37,238 nucleotides of DNA from JBCBJX01 sp038522735 (GCA_038522735.1 JBCBJX010000021.1:1-37238); one strand, 5' to 3'. Positions 14,449 to 24,084 are shown, counted from the first letter of the stretch. The notes: generated from the sequence alone by a model not told the origin. A program made the numbers and translations.

Positions 14449-16528
14449 TCTGCAGGCGTTGCTTCAGGAGGCCAGAAACCGCGGCCTTGTCAGCGGCGCG
14501 ATGCAAGAACAGTCGGACCCGACCGATGAGCTTATGGCGGAAGCGCGTCGGCGCGGTCTGATCGCCGACGTCCGCCAAGAGCAGGCCGCCCAAGCTGATC
14601 AACGGCGTCTGAGCGACGATCCCATCGCTCGCTTCGGGCTGGAGAGCGTCGATCTCGCCGCTCTGACGGGCGAGCAGCGCGAGCAGTTGCTCGCTGCGGG
14701 CGTCCCTATTCCGCGCTATGCGCCGGGCTTTGACACCTCCGCCCTGCGCGGCGTGACCTTTGGCGGCCTTGACGAAATCGAAGGGGCGGCGTCGGCTGCG
14801 GGGCAGTTTGTCGCCAACCGTGCAGGCGATGTTCGCGCCGCGGTGACTGGCCAGCCGGTTGATCCTGAGCGCCGAACCGCTGGCGAGGCGTTCCGCGACA
14901 CGCAACAGCTTTCCGACCTTCAGGCTCGTCAGAATCGCGAGGCCCGTCCCCTCAGGGCCGCTGGCGGCGAGCTTCTGGGCGGGTTGGTTGCGGGAGGGCC
15001 GGCCGCGAAAGGTGTCGTGCAGGGCGCGAGGACGTTTGCTGGGGCCGTGGGGCGCGCAAGTGGGGCTGGGGCCGGCTTCGGCGCTGCGGCCGGCGCGCTG
15101 GAGGCGCAGGGCGGCGCAGCGGAGAGAGCGTCCGGCGCTTTGGCCGGTGCAGCGGTCGGCGGCGCTCTTGGCGCTGGACTCGCAGGGCTGGGCGGCGGCG
15201 TTTCGCGGTTTCTCCAGGCTCGCGCAGCGGGAAGCAAGGCCGCCTCTATCGACAAGACCGGCTTTGAGATCATGCGCAACTTCCTCGCCGATGACCTCGG
15301 CAGTCGGAACAAAGCTGAAGCAGCGCTGCGAAAATGGCAAAGCTCCGGCGCCGAGCCTGCCGACCTGCTGGATCTTGGGGGACCCGGATTTCGTACGTTT
15401 CTTCGCGATGTGGCGCAGGATAACAACGCAAAAGCGACATCCGTCGTCAATCGCATTGTCACGGCGCAGGCGGATGATCTGCGCGGACGCGCTCGGGAGA
15501 TGGTTCGCGGCGTCAACCCCAAGCAGGCGATCGAGGCCGCGAAACTGCAAAAGCGCGTCCTCTCGGGTCCAGCCTATGAGCGCGCCTACGCCGTCGAGAT
15601 CGATCCCGGATATTTCCGGTCGGAGATTGCGCCTGAGCTGACGACTTCGACCATGCGCAGCTCGATGCGTAAGGCGATCGCCATGGCGGCGGATGAAGGC
15701 GACCGCACAACCGCCCAGCTTCTGCGCAACGCCGTCAACGACAATGCGACGACGCTCAACGTCAAGGGCCTCGACTACGTGAAGCGCGGACTTGACGACG
15801 TCATCGGGCGCACCAAGCGCGCGGGCGGCCAGACGCGCACGCTCGTCGCAGCGAAGAACCGGCTTCTGGATAGGGTGGATAACGTCGCGCCGGAGTACCG
15901 CGACGCGCGCAACGTCTTCGCTGGCTTTGCTGAGGTAGAGGACGCTTTCGATCAGGGCGCCGACATCTTCAAGATGGACGCCGAAGAGGTCGCGGATCTG
16001 GTCCGCGGAATGAACGACAGCGAGAAAGAATTCTTCAGGCTCGGCATTGCGCGCGGCATCGAGCGCCGCATTCTCGCCACCCGTGATCCGAGGAACAAGG
16101 CGACGTTCGTCAACAGCGAAGAGCTGCGCGACCGCTTCCGAGCGGCGTTTGGCGATGACCCGGCCGCGGTCGAGGACTTCATTGACTACGTCAAACGCAG
16201 CGAGACCCAGTTCCTGCGGGCGAAGGAAATTCTTCCGTCGAACAATTCCCAAACACAGCCGCGGCAGGTGATCCGCGAGAAGGTGCGCGGCGCGGCCGGC
16301 AAGGCGACGGATTTCGCGACGAACCCACGGGGCTTTGTGTCCAGCCAAGTTCGGCGCGTCACTGAAGAACCAGGAGAGCGCCAGATTCGGGCGGTCTATG
16401 AGGCGATGGGCGAAATGCTCTTCGACGGCCGTCAGCAGACACAGAGAGCCGCGCTGCCTGCCTTCAACGCCAATCAGGCGACACAGGCGAGCGTCGCGAC
16501 CCCTGCGCTTCTGACGGCTAGAGAATGA
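14435..16528 (+). CDS. Large ejection protein with glycine-zipper segments
   Basis: 697 residues if the TTG at 14435 is the start; AGGAGCGGGG lies upstream, and a repeated helix (LLQEARNRGLV near the start, LMAEARRRGLI about 20 residues later) supports including this N-terminus. Residues about 175-265 are a very Gly/Ala-rich stretch (AGAGFGAAAGALEAQGGAAE, then GALAGAAVGGALGAGLAGLG) typical of membrane-inserting glycine zippers. The remainder is long helical domains. This suits the gp16-like protein that forms a conduit in the host envelope. The terminator downstream closes the virion operon. Confidence 0.75.
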   Translation: MEDDDLQALLQEARNRGLVSGAMQEQSDPTDELMAEARRRGLIADVRQEQAAQADQRRLSDDPIARFGLESVDLAALTGEQREQLLAAGVPIPRYAPGFDTSALRGVTFGGLDEIEGAASAAGQFVANRAGDVRAAVTGQPVDPERRTAGEAFRDTQQLSDLQARQNREARPLRAAGGELLGGLVAGGPAAKGVVQGARTFAGAVGRASGAGAGFGAAAGALEAQGGAAERASGALAGAAVGGALGAGLAGLGGGVSRFLQARAAGSKAASIDKTGFEIMRNFLADDLGSRNKAEAALRKWQSSGAEPADLLDLGGPGFRTFLRDVAQDNNAKATSVVNRIVTAQADDLRGRAREMVRGVNPKQAIEAAKLQKRVLSGPAYERAYAVEIDPGYFRSEIAPELTTSTMRSSMRKAIAMAADEGDRTTAQLLRNAVNDNATTLNVKGLDYVKRGLDDVIGRTKRAGGQTRTLVAAKNRLLDRVDNVAPEYRDARNVFAGFAEVEDAFDQGADIFKMDAEEVADLVRGMNDSEKEFFRLGIARGIERRILATRDPRNKATFVNSEELRDRFRAAFGDDPAAVEDFIDYVKRSETQFLRAKEILPSNNSQTQPRQVIREKVRGAAGKATDFATNPRGFVSSQVRRVTEEPGERQIRAVYEAMGEMLFDGRQQTQRAALPAFNANQATQASVATPALLTARE

Positions 16529-16649
16529 CGCCCCAAGAAACCAGCTTTGCGATCAACCCAGACAGGATGATCGCACCCAGAAACGCGGCCCCGTAGGGCC
16601 AACGCGGGTCAAGAAACGGCTCGCCTTTTTGATCTCGAAGCACCTGCAC
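16518..16649 (-). CDS. Possible 43-aa single-pass membrane protein, antisense
   Basis: On the minus strand a short ORF reads from GTG 16649 (or GTG 16643) to TAG at 16518-16520. The product begins MQVLRDQKGEPFLDPRWPYG and ends in one clear hydrophobic helix (AAFLGAIILSGLIAKLVSWG). It overlaps the 3' end of the large ejection gene. Upstream lies the terminator hairpin, whose minus strand is G-rich, but no normal ribosome site is seen. The protein-like order of polar head and membrane helix argues for a real gene; lack of a clear start signal argues against. Confidence 0.35.
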   Translation of the reverse strand: MQVLRDQKGEPFLDPRWPYGAAFLGAIILSGLIAKLVSWGVIL

Positions 16650-16650
16650 C

Positions 16651-16678
16651 AGCCCCGCCCCAGAGCGGGGCTTTTTCT
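16651..16678 (+). terminator. Intrinsic terminator after the virion operon
   Basis: Perfect 8-bp stem AGCCCCGC (16651-16658) and GCGGGGCT (16665-16672) with a 6-base loop, followed at once by a T run (16672-16677). This is a textbook rho-independent terminator in the + direction. It separates the head/ejection genes from the tailspike gene, which then needs its own promoter or readthrough. Confidence 0.9.
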
Positions 16679-16698
16679 TAACATAGGAAGCGATCCCT

Positions 16699-18894
16699 GT
16701 GGCGACCACACTTGTGACTGGGCAGATCACGGATTTCCAGAACACTCCCGTCTCTGGCGCGCTCATCAACTTTTTCGCCGAAGGCACGACGACCCCGCGC
16801 AACAGTTTCACCGATGACGGGTTGGGCACGGCGAACGCAAATCCCGTGGTTGCAGATTCTGACGGCCGCTTCGTCGCCTGGATCGACTCCACGCTCGGCA
16901 ACTACAAGATCGTCGTCACAAACCCGGCGGCGTCTCAGACCTTCTTCAACCAAGACAGCATCACGCCGGGCACGAACCCGGTTCTGGTTTTCTATCCGGC
17001 CGGCATCGGCGACCAGTCCCTCAACACGACCGACAGCGTCACCTTCAACAACCTGACGCTCACCGGAACGCTGAGCGCCGCTGGGCTGGGGCTGACCCCG
17101 GCCAACGCGGCGAAGACCCTTGGAACCGATGACGCGGCGGTTATTCAGACGACGATTGATTCCGCCCCTCCCGGCGGGTCCGTCAAGCTCGACGACGGCG
17201 GCTTTTACCAGGTCGAAAGCACGCTGACGCTCGACAAGGTGTCGCTGATCGGGCGGGGAACGACGCTCTTCTTTGTCGGGCTTTCCAGCTCTGAGGACGG
17301 CGTCGTCATCGACTCTTCGCAGGCCCAGCATCGGGCCGGCATCCAAGGCTGCAACATCATTCACGGCGAGGCCGTCGCTCTCGACACGGTTGCAGATGAG
17401 GGCGCGACGTTTTCCGGGTTCGCTCAATTCACCGTAGACGCCGCTTCGCACAACTACGAGGTTGGCGACCTCTTCGCGGTTCCTGGGTCTACGAACTACA
17501 AGGAATTTCAGCAGATCGTGCAGGTCGGCGTCGATACGCTGACCACGGGTCACGTCTACGTCGCTGAAGATGTGAGCGCCTTGTCTGGCGCAGTTTCGGT
17601 TTTGGGCGGACGCGACGGCATCGCGGTGATTGGACAATCCGATTATCCGTTCGTCGAGGAATGTCTGGTCGCGCATTTTGATCGCGACGGCGTCACTTAC
17701 CGCCCCGCGAGCGCGAACCAGTGGATTGAAAACTCGCGGCTCAATTACACGCGCATCTATCACATCGGGCGGCACGGGCACTCCATCATTACGCAGAACG
17801 CTGCGGCGGTGTTCGTCAACAAAGGCGACTCCGTCGGGCTCGAAGTGCGCGGCGTCGGCCACTCTGAGCCCGGCTACCCGATCTACTTCCAGCAATACGA
17901 CAACGACGCTGACGGAAAGATCGCCGAGCACACCTATCGCAATGTGCAGATCGATCTGCGCGACACGGCGAACGTCGAAAACCACGCCGTCTTTTTCGAT
18001 ATCGGCGGAGCAGGTGGAACGCCGAACTATAGCGGCTTCAGCTTCAACACCCTGACGGCTGAGGACACGCAATCCGCCAGCGCCGGCGTCTACGGCAATG
18101 CGTTCGGCTTTGCGGCCAACGTTTCGATCAACGGGCCGCAGATTACGAATGTCGTGCTCGATGAGACGTTCGACGGCGTCATCGACGAAGACGACATCAT
18201 CAACGGTTACCTTCTAAGCAATCCAGGTACGGCGGGCACGGACTCGAACGGGTTCAGGACGACGGGGCGCATCATCGGCGCCAGCGCGGTCATCGGCTCT
18301 CCGACGCCGGATGGGGGAACCAACAGTCTTTCGGTTGAAGATAACGTTCGCGTTGAGGGCGATTACGTCAACGTCATTGGCGGCGATTATCGCATCAACG
18401 GAACGCGCCTCATCACTGCATCGGGGCTGACGTTTGACAACGGAACAACGCACCTTGACGCCTACGTTCCAAAGACAGCATTCACACCTACGCTGACGTT
18501 TGCGACGCCCGGCGACCTCTCCGTTACGTATGACGGCCAGACTGGCCGCTATATGCGGGTCGGCGATCTGGTCGTGTTCTGGCTTGAATTAGACGTAAAC
18601 ACCCTGACGCACAGCACGGCCTCGGGCGCGGCTTTAATCAGCGGCCCGCCCATAACAGCCTCTTCGGATCTTGCGCGGCACACGGCGTCTCTTTCCCGTC
18701 ACGCGCAGTTGACGCTGACAGGCCTTGAGCAGGTCGGGGCTTACATCCAAGGCGGCACGCAGAACATCAAGGTTCTCGTCATGGACTTCACCGGCGGCGC
18801 CGGCAGTACGTCCACGTCGTTTGACGCATCAACAACGCACTTCGCCAGCGGAACATCCCCAATCGTCACGATCCAAGGATCGTATTTCGTCTAG
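16699..18894 (+). CDS. Tailspike with head-binding and beta-helix domains
   Basis: 731 residues from GTG 16699 with AGGAAG upstream. Residues 1-95 (LVTGQITDFQNTPVSGALIN, then FTDDGLGTANANPVVADSDG, then VAWIDSTLGNYKIVV) are the podovirus tailspike head-binding domain. Residues about 140-560 have repeated short beta strands with D/N/G turns (right-handed parallel beta-helix, pectate-lyase style). The C-terminal 130 residues form a separate beta domain, probably for trimerisation or chaperoning. Spikes bind and often cleave surface polysaccharide. Catalytic residues cannot be assigned by eye. Confidence 0.85.
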   Translation: MATTLVTGQITDFQNTPVSGALINFFAEGTTTPRNSFTDDGLGTANANPVVADSDGRFVAWIDSTLGNYKIVVTNPAASQTFFNQDSITPGTNPVLVFYPAGIGDQSLNTTDSVTFNNLTLTGTLSAAGLGLTPANAAKTLGTDDAAVIQTTIDSAPPGGSVKLDDGGFYQVESTLTLDKVSLIGRGTTLFFVGLSSSEDGVVIDSSQAQHRAGIQGCNIIHGEAVALDTVADEGATFSGFAQFTVDAASHNYEVGDLFAVPGSTNYKEFQQIVQVGVDTLTTGHVYVAEDVSALSGAVSVLGGRDGIAVIGQSDYPFVEECLVAHFDRDGVTYRPASANQWIENSRLNYTRIYHIGRHGHSIITQNAAAVFVNKGDSVGLEVRGVGHSEPGYPIYFQQYDNDADGKIAEHTYRNVQIDLRDTANVENHAVFFDIGGAGGTPNYSGFSFNTLTAEDTQSASAGVYGNAFGFAANVSINGPQITNVVLDETFDGVIDEDDIINGYLLSNPGTAGTDSNGFRTTGRIIGASAVIGSPTPDGGTNSLSVEDNVRVEGDYVNVIGGDYRINGTRLITASGLTFDNGTTHLDAYVPKTAFTPTLTFATPGDLSVTYDGQTGRYMRVGDLVVFWLELDVNTLTHSTASGAALISGPPITASSDLARHTASLSRHAQLTLTGLEQVGAYIQGGTQNIKVLVMDFTGGAGSTSTSFDASTTHFASGTSPIVTIQGSYFV

Positions 18895-18903
18895 GAAAAA
18901 ACC

Positions 18904-19170
18904 ATGACCACCTACCCTGAGCTTCGCCAAGGCAGCAGCTCCGGCCGAAGCGGCTTCGCCGTGACGGTCGGCACGGATTACACCGCCAATCGCGGCCCAA
19001 AAGAACAGATTCCGCGGTTTATCCAGTCGTCCGCAGACAGCACGATTGTTCTGCAAAACATCGACGGTGGAACTTTCACGCTCTACGCCCTAGCCGGCGT
19101 CATGTATCCGGTGTTCTGGAGAGAAGTGGATTCCGCAAGCGGATCGCCCAACCTGACGGGTTGGTACTGA
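18904..19170 (+). CDS. Small hypothetical protein of the tailspike block
   Basis: 88 residues from ATG 18904, ten bases after the tailspike stop. Beta-type sequence: GSSSGRSGFAVTVGTDYTAN, then IVLQNIDGGTFTLYALAGVM, ending in LTGWY. No signal or membrane segment. It may be a spike accessory or virion protein. Not recognised. Its stop is fused with the next ATG (TGATG). Confidence 0.6.
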   Translation: MTTYPELRQGSSSGRSGFAVTVGTDYTANRGPKEQIPRFIQSSADSTIVLQNIDGGTFTLYALAGVMYPVFWREVDSASGSPNLTGWY

Positions 19171-19313
19171 TGCTTGCCTATCTCATCGCGATCATTCAAT
19201 CCGGCCTCGGCGCTTCGCCGACGTTTCCCGATCCGCCGGACGCTGAAAACCCAACGGCGGACGCGACCAACGTCACCGCTGACTCGACCGACTTTACGGC
19301 AGACGGAACCTAA
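19170..19313 (+). CDS. 47-aa protein with hydrophobic N-terminus
   Basis: A short ORF from ATG 19170, overlapping the previous TGA by one base, to TAA 19311-19313; the next gene starts three bases later. The product begins MLAYLIAIIQSGLGA (a short hydrophobic segment) and continues as an acidic Asp/Thr/Ala-rich tail (DATNVTADSTDFTADGT). Seamless packing between two genes supports translation. Function unknown; a tail-fibre accessory or small membrane protein is possible. Confidence 0.5.
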   Translation: MLAYLIAIIQSGLGASPTFPDPPDAENPTADATNVTADSTDFTADGT

Positions 19314-19315
19314 GC

Positions 19316-20284
19316 ATGGCCACCATTACGCTTGTTAACGTCGGTTCCTCCGCAAATGATGGAACCGGAGACCCGCTGCGTGCGGCGTTTCAAAACATCA
19401 ACGCCAGCCTTACAAGCCTGAACACTGACAAAATTGAGGCGTCGGCTCTGACACCTTATGTCCTTTCATCTTCTCTGGCGACCGTTGCGACGTCGGGAAG
19501 CTATGGGGATCTTACCGGCACGCCGACGATCCCGTCGGGCGCCCTAGCGTCCCTCAACACCGTAGACACGGCCCAGATCGACAACGACGCCGTGACGGCG
19601 GCCAAGCTCGCGAATACCGCTGTTACTCCTGGCGCCTACACTGCGGCTAACATTACGGTGGACGCTCAGGGGCGCATCACGGCCGCAGCGAATGGTTCCG
19701 GCGGCTCCGGATCGACCGACCTCAGCTACAACGCCGGGACACGGCTTCTCGCATCTTCCTCTGGTAACGACGTCACTCTGCCGCTGGCCATTGCAAGCGG
19801 GAACGCCGGCCTCCTCTCGGGTGCGGACAAGGCGACAATCGACGGGATCGGCTCTGAAATCGCAGCGGGGGCCGCCGGCGCTATTCTGCAATCTGACGGA
19901 ACCGACGCTGTCGCCTCGACCGAGACCATCGTCGCCGTCCAGCTTCTCGCCGAGGACATCACCCCCGACACGGTGCTGGAGATATTCCCGTACTATGGCG
20001 ACGGCAAATGGCGGTTCTGGAAAGCCGTTCTCAACGTCGATGCGGGCTCGCTGACCGACGCTGAGTTTCGGAAAGGCGCGACGACCATCGCCGGCACCAC
20101 GGGCGACACAATCAACACCTCGCCGACAGAAGTGAATGCGACGACGTCGGACGCTTCGGCGCTATCCGCCGACGGAACCGACCCCCTCAACCTCTACCCC
20201 GGCCTGACGTTCACCGGCTCGCCGACGACGATTTCCGGCTGGGTGTTCTGGATCGTCGATCGCCGCCACGCGGACGTGCTTTAA
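19316..20284 (+). CDS. Tail fibre-type protein
   Basis: 322 residues from ATG 19316. The N-terminus (ITLVNVGSSANDGTGDPLRA, then AFQNINASLTSLN) is the common start of phage fibre and tail proteins that describe an 'NDGTGDPLR-x-AF' motif. Later comes YTAANITVDAQGRITAAANG, a classic fibre-shaft repeat unit, then Ala/Thr/Asp-rich beta structure and an FPYYGDGKWRFWKAVLNVDA domain. It is probably a trimeric fibre or a base for the following large protein. Its TAA overlaps the next ATG (TAATG). Confidence 0.7.
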   Translation: MATITLVNVGSSANDGTGDPLRAAFQNINASLTSLNTDKIEASALTPYVLSSSLATVATSGSYGDLTGTPTIPSGALASLNTVDTAQIDNDAVTAAKLANTAVTPGAYTAANITVDAQGRITAAANGSGGSGSTDLSYNAGTRLLASSSGNDVTLPLAIASGNAGLLSGADKATIDGIGSEIAAGAAGAILQSDGTDAVASTETIVAVQLLAEDITPDTVLEIFPYYGDGKWRFWKAVLNVDAGSLTDAEFRKGATTIAGTTGDTINTSPTEVNATTSDASALSADGTDPLNLYPGLTFTGSPTTISGWVFWIVDRRHADVL

Positions 20285-23200
20285 TGGCTGGGTTCCTGCG
20301 CAGCGCTTCGGGCGCATTCCTCACCAGCGCGTCAGGCGCGTTTCTTGCAGCCGCAAGCGCTGGCGGCGGGCAGCCCCCGCAGACGGGCGACGACGCGGGC
20401 CTCGGCGCGTGGCCGTCGGAGGTCCTGCAGACGGCGTTCACCGAGACCCAGATCAAGGGGACGAACGCCGACCCGGGCGCGACGGAGCTGCAGGCGCAGA
20501 TTTCATGGGTCGAGACGAACGCGCCCCAGGTGCTCAACGCCGCTCAGCCGACGCCGGTCACCATCTCGCAGACGCAGATGCCTGTCGTCCGCGTCAAGGC
20601 CCAGGGCGCGACGCCGGGCGTCTTCCGCTTCACGCTGCCGATGCCGCGCGGATACATCAACACCGCGATCCACACGCTTGCGATCAGCGGCGGCGTGACG
20701 CCCAGCATCGAGATCACCTGCGGCAACCGCTGGAAAGACGGCTCGGCGAAGGTGCTCCGGGTCGCGATCTTTGATACCGATTTCACGACGGCGGGCGAGC
20801 GGACGTACACGATCACGCGTTCCACGGCGGGCGGTATGGAGGTGCTGACGCCGCGGGCCGGGTCCGCCGTTCTCACCGACATCCTCGCGCATTTCTCGAC
20901 TGCGCCTTCGCTGACGTTCAGCAACACCAACCGGCTGACAGGTGGCACGGGCAACCTCGCCGTGGGCCCGGCGTCGGTGGGGGCGGCGGTGACGCTCTCC
21001 ACCAACACGCTGTCGCTCTCCGGCGCCACGGTCCGCGCCGACAGCCTCGCCCGGTCCCAGCGCATGGAGCACGTGGAGGTCGTCCAGAACTTCACCTTCG
21101 ACGACAGCTCGGGAACGGGCGTCGTCAAATGGGACCTGATCGCGATCCGAACGGCCGGGGGCGCGATCGACCACGTCATTTACTGGGTCACGGTGATGAC
21201 GGCCGACCATGCGAGCGAGAAGCGCGCCTTTCATTTCGACATAGCGGTCTCCCACAACGGGTCGGTGCAGGCGACGCACACGGACGTCGAAATCCTCGGC
21301 GGGGCCTACGCGACGATGGGCGCGGACTTCCAGAAGGGCAACGCGCCGTTCTCGACATCGACCGGCGACTATGGCGACCGGATCATCATCGCCGACTTCG
21401 AGCAGGCGGCGGCGTGCGGGCTGATGCCAGCCGTGCGGACCGACTGGGACGGCGACTGGGTGGACGGCACTGGCACGGTCATCAGCCATGCGTGCTCTGA
21501 GCTTTACACGACGTTCCGGCCAGGCAGCGTGCGCTGGCTTGATGCGCGCAAAAACCTCGGCGGGACGGGCGGCTATGACGGTCGCCAGCATGTGCCGGGC
21601 ACGCTCGCCATTCTCGCCGCGGACAACGCGAGCGACGCGCAGCGCATCGACGGCTATCGCGCCCTGACGTACTGCCAGCAATGGGCGTCCGCCTGCGGAG
21701 CGTTCGTCTATCGCGATAATCAATTCCGCATCAAGCCGGCGACGCTGCGGGCGAAGGTGGACCAGATCGCCGGCAATGATCTCAGCAACAGCTCGTTCGA
21801 CAGCTATCACGAGCAGGCCGCGAACGGCATGATGACGGAGGCTCCAAACAACAACCGTCCGCAGTCTACGTCGGCGATGTATGGCGGGTCGTCGGATACG
21901 GATTTTGAGACTGTCGATGACGGCGTGAAGCGCACGACCTACGAAAATTACATCTGGCAGCCGAACGACGGCACGGCCCACTGGCCGCAGATGGCGATTG
22001 GCGGGGACATCGCCCTCGAATGGGCGCCGCACCTCTGGCACCATGCTCACGAGAACGGGTACGGCTTCATCAACAACCGGGGCTCGCTCGCGTGGACCGA
22101 CGCGCTCGGCCGCAGCCTCTCGGGCGCGGGCGCCGACAAGTGGGGGCCGGTCGTCTCCGGCGCGCAGGGCCTCAGCGGGGCGCACGTCTCGCTCCGCGGC
22201 CACGCGTGGGGCATGGGCGCGCTCGGCACGCTCGCAGCGTTCACGCCGACCAGCTTCCCCGCCTACAACTACCATCAGAAGGTCTTTGGGCTGAACGCCG
22301 ACTTCATCGCGAACGGCTACGGCTACGGGTCGGCGGCGGGGCACGCCATCGGCTACGAGACACTGCCGACGCGCGTCCACCAGGTGTTCATCTGGCTCGC
22401 CTTCGCCTGTGAGCGCTGGAGCTACGTCGCCGCGGCCAACGATCATATCCAGCTCCAGTACGTCGCCGAACTCTATGAGCGGACGTTCTATCGCTATATC
22501 GAGGCCGGCGGGATCGGCGCGCTCGGCCTGCGCGTCATCGGCGATGCGTCCCGAACCAAGCACAAGCTCGACTATTCCGACGGCGGCTCAGCGACGCTCG
22601 ACACGGCCAACATCGCCGCCAGCGTCGCCGACGGGCTCGTGGCCAACGGGTTCGCCGCCGAGTGCGCGAGCCCGACAGGAACGCCGGGCACGTCGTTCAC
22701 GACATGGCGGACGGGCGCGACGAACTGGGTGGACGTCTTCGACGGGTCCGGCTTCCTAGACATGCAGGACGGCGATCGGGTTCGCTTTTCCGAGACGTCC
22801 AGCGTCGGAAACATTCAGAGCGCCGACCAGTATGCGACCGGCGAGACGTTCGACGACACCTACTATCTTGCAAATACGAACGTCGTCGCAGGCACCTTCG
22901 ATCTCGCCGCCTCTCGGGCCGACGCGCTCGCCGACCCTCCGGTGCTCGTCTCATTCGGCGAGCCCGTCACCGGCAGCCCCACGGGCAACAACGGCGCTCA
23001 GGTGTTCGTCGAACGGCCGGGGGTCTTCCGGGAAAACCTCGTTCGCGTTCCGGCGAACGATCAGGACACGTTCCCAGCTTCCGAGGTCGGCATGGGCTGG
23101 TTCTGGGCCGGCATGGTCCAGTGCGAGATTTCGCGGATCGCTCAGTCTCGCGACCTCTCGAATGCAGGGATCGCCGACGCCCGGGCGCTCATGGCGCGCA

Positions 23201-23286
23201 TCCATGAAGGCGCGAAAGAGCGGTACAACGGGGCCGGATCAACAACGGCCGTGATGGTGACGCCCGTCAACTACGAGGCCGCTTAA
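20284..23286 (+). CDS. 1000-residue receptor-binding/depolymerase-like protein
   Basis: 1000 residues from ATG 20284. The N-terminus repeats the element SASGAFL twice and a variant AASAGG (residues 6-28), perhaps an anchoring tail. Residues 90-330 are beta-sandwich like and contain CGNRWKDGSAKVLRVAIFDT, reminiscent of the 'W-x-DGS-x-x-W' N-terminal fold of exo-rhamnogalacturonan-lyase-like proteins. Residues about 400-760 are helical with Trp/Tyr/His-rich motifs (WAPHLWHHAHENGYGF), compatible with an alpha/alpha toroid. Polysaccharide binding or cleavage is an inference. It sits among spike and fibre genes. Confidence 0.65.
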   Translation: MAGFLRSASGAFLTSASGAFLAAASAGGGQPPQTGDDAGLGAWPSEVLQTAFTETQIKGTNADPGATELQAQISWVETNAPQVLNAAQPTPVTISQTQMPVVRVKAQGATPGVFRFTLPMPRGYINTAIHTLAISGGVTPSIEITCGNRWKDGSAKVLRVAIFDTDFTTAGERTYTITRSTAGGMEVLTPRAGSAVLTDILAHFSTAPSLTFSNTNRLTGGTGNLAVGPASVGAAVTLSTNTLSLSGATVRADSLARSQRMEHVEVVQNFTFDDSSGTGVVKWDLIAIRTAGGAIDHVIYWVTVMTADHASEKRAFHFDIAVSHNGSVQATHTDVEILGGAYATMGADFQKGNAPFSTSTGDYGDRIIIADFEQAAACGLMPAVRTDWDGDWVDGTGTVISHACSELYTTFRPGSVRWLDARKNLGGTGGYDGRQHVPGTLAILAADNASDAQRIDGYRALTYCQQWASACGAFVYRDNQFRIKPATLRAKVDQIAGNDLSNSSFDSYHEQAANGMMTEAPNNNRPQSTSAMYGGSSDTDFETVDDGVKRTTYENYIWQPNDGTAHWPQMAIGGDIALEWAPHLWHHAHENGYGFINNRGSLAWTDALGRSLSGAGADKWGPVVSGAQGLSGAHVSLRGHAWGMGALGTLAAFTPTSFPAYNYHQKVFGLNADFIANGYGYGSAAGHAIGYETLPTRVHQVFIWLAFACERWSYVAAANDHIQLQYVAELYERTFYRYIEAGGIGALGLRVIGDASRTKHKLDYSDGGSATLDTANIAASVADGLVANGFAAECASPTGTPGTSFTTWRTGATNWVDVFDGSGFLDMQDGDRVRFSETSSVGNIQSADQYATGETFDDTYYLANTNVVAGTFDLAASRADALADPPVLVSFGEPVTGSPTGNNGAQVFVERPGVFRENLVRVPANDQDTFPASEVGMGWFWAGMVQCEISRIAQSRDLSNAGIADARALMARIHEGAKERYNGAGSTTAVMVTPVNYEAA

Positions 23287-24083
23287 TGACCGTTCAATTC
23301 GCCCACACCGCGACAGGAAAGTCGTCTTGGTTCGCCGGAGCCCCCGAAATCGACCTGCAGTCCTATACGCGGGTCCGCACGCCGAACAGCGTCGGGGTCA
23401 ATGAAGCGGGCTCGGTCACGCCTGCCGTCACCGCCGGAACGCCGGACATCTTCGCCGGCAACTTCTTCGCCGGGGCAGGCGGCAACTTCAACTCCGTCTC
23501 GTACATGGGCCTCGAAGGCGGCAACGTGAACACGATGCGGACTTGGTGCTGGCGGGGGCGGCTCGTCCTCGCGACCGACACCGGAGACGACCGCACCTCG
23601 ACGCAGTTTCGGTTAGGGCTTTCCGACGGTTTTCTAACCAACCCTACGAACGCCATCGTTATGGCCTGGGTCGATACTGGCTCAAAAATGCGCGCGCAGG
23701 TCCGCCAAGAAATCGGCGGAACGCAAACAATTATTGCAGGGGACCTTTTGAACGGCGATGGAGGACTCCCGGACATCGATTTCAGGTCGCTGACCGAGTG
23801 GGATTTCGAATGCGAGTGCGTCGATACGGGCTCGCAATACGATCTCGACATGAAAATCGCCGCGGCCGGAAACACGCCCGCTTCGGTGCTGACGGCCGCG
23901 ATCACGGGCCAAGCCTACACCGACCTCGCAGCCGCCACGATGGTTCGCACCGGCGTCACGTTCTTCCAGACATCGCGGTTCGTGAAGAACGGGCTCACCA
24001 ACCTGTCGCTGGACGATCTGGGCGCTGCTCCGCCCACACCCGCTGCGCCGCGTCGTCGGCGCGTCGCATTCATAGGAGGCTGA
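23286..24083 (+). CDS. Hypothetical virion-associated protein
   Basis: 265 residues from ATG 23286 (TAATG overlap). Beta-rich with many Gly/Thr/Asp; segments such as FAGNFFAGAGGNFNSVSYMG, RTWCWRGRLVLATDTGDDRT and EWDFECECVDTGSQYDLDMK could form a jelly-roll or lectin-like sandwich. The C-terminus is Pro/Ala then RRRRVAFIGG. It may be a carbohydrate-binding accessory of the large upstream protein. Not recognised with confidence. Confidence 0.6.
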   Translation: MTVQFAHTATGKSSWFAGAPEIDLQSYTRVRTPNSVGVNEAGSVTPAVTAGTPDIFAGNFFAGAGGNFNSVSYMGLEGGNVNTMRTWCWRGRLVLATDTGDDRTSTQFRLGLSDGFLTNPTNAIVMAWVDTGSKMRAQVRQEIGGTQTIIAGDLLNGDGGLPDIDFRSLTEWDFECECVDTGSQYDLDMKIAAAGNTPASVLTAAITGQAYTDLAAATMVRTGVTFFQTSRFVKNGLTNLSLDDLGAAPPTPAAPRRRRVAFIGG

Positions 24084-24084
24084 C

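Noticed and set aside
14270..16348. 692-codon open frame opposite the ejection gene
   Set aside because: Same kind of antisense shadow; composition Arg/Ala/Ser-biased without domains.
20503..22563. 686-codon minus-strand frame opposite the 1000-aa gene
   Set aside because: Arg-rich shadow composition; plus-strand gene has coupled start and sensible protein sequence.
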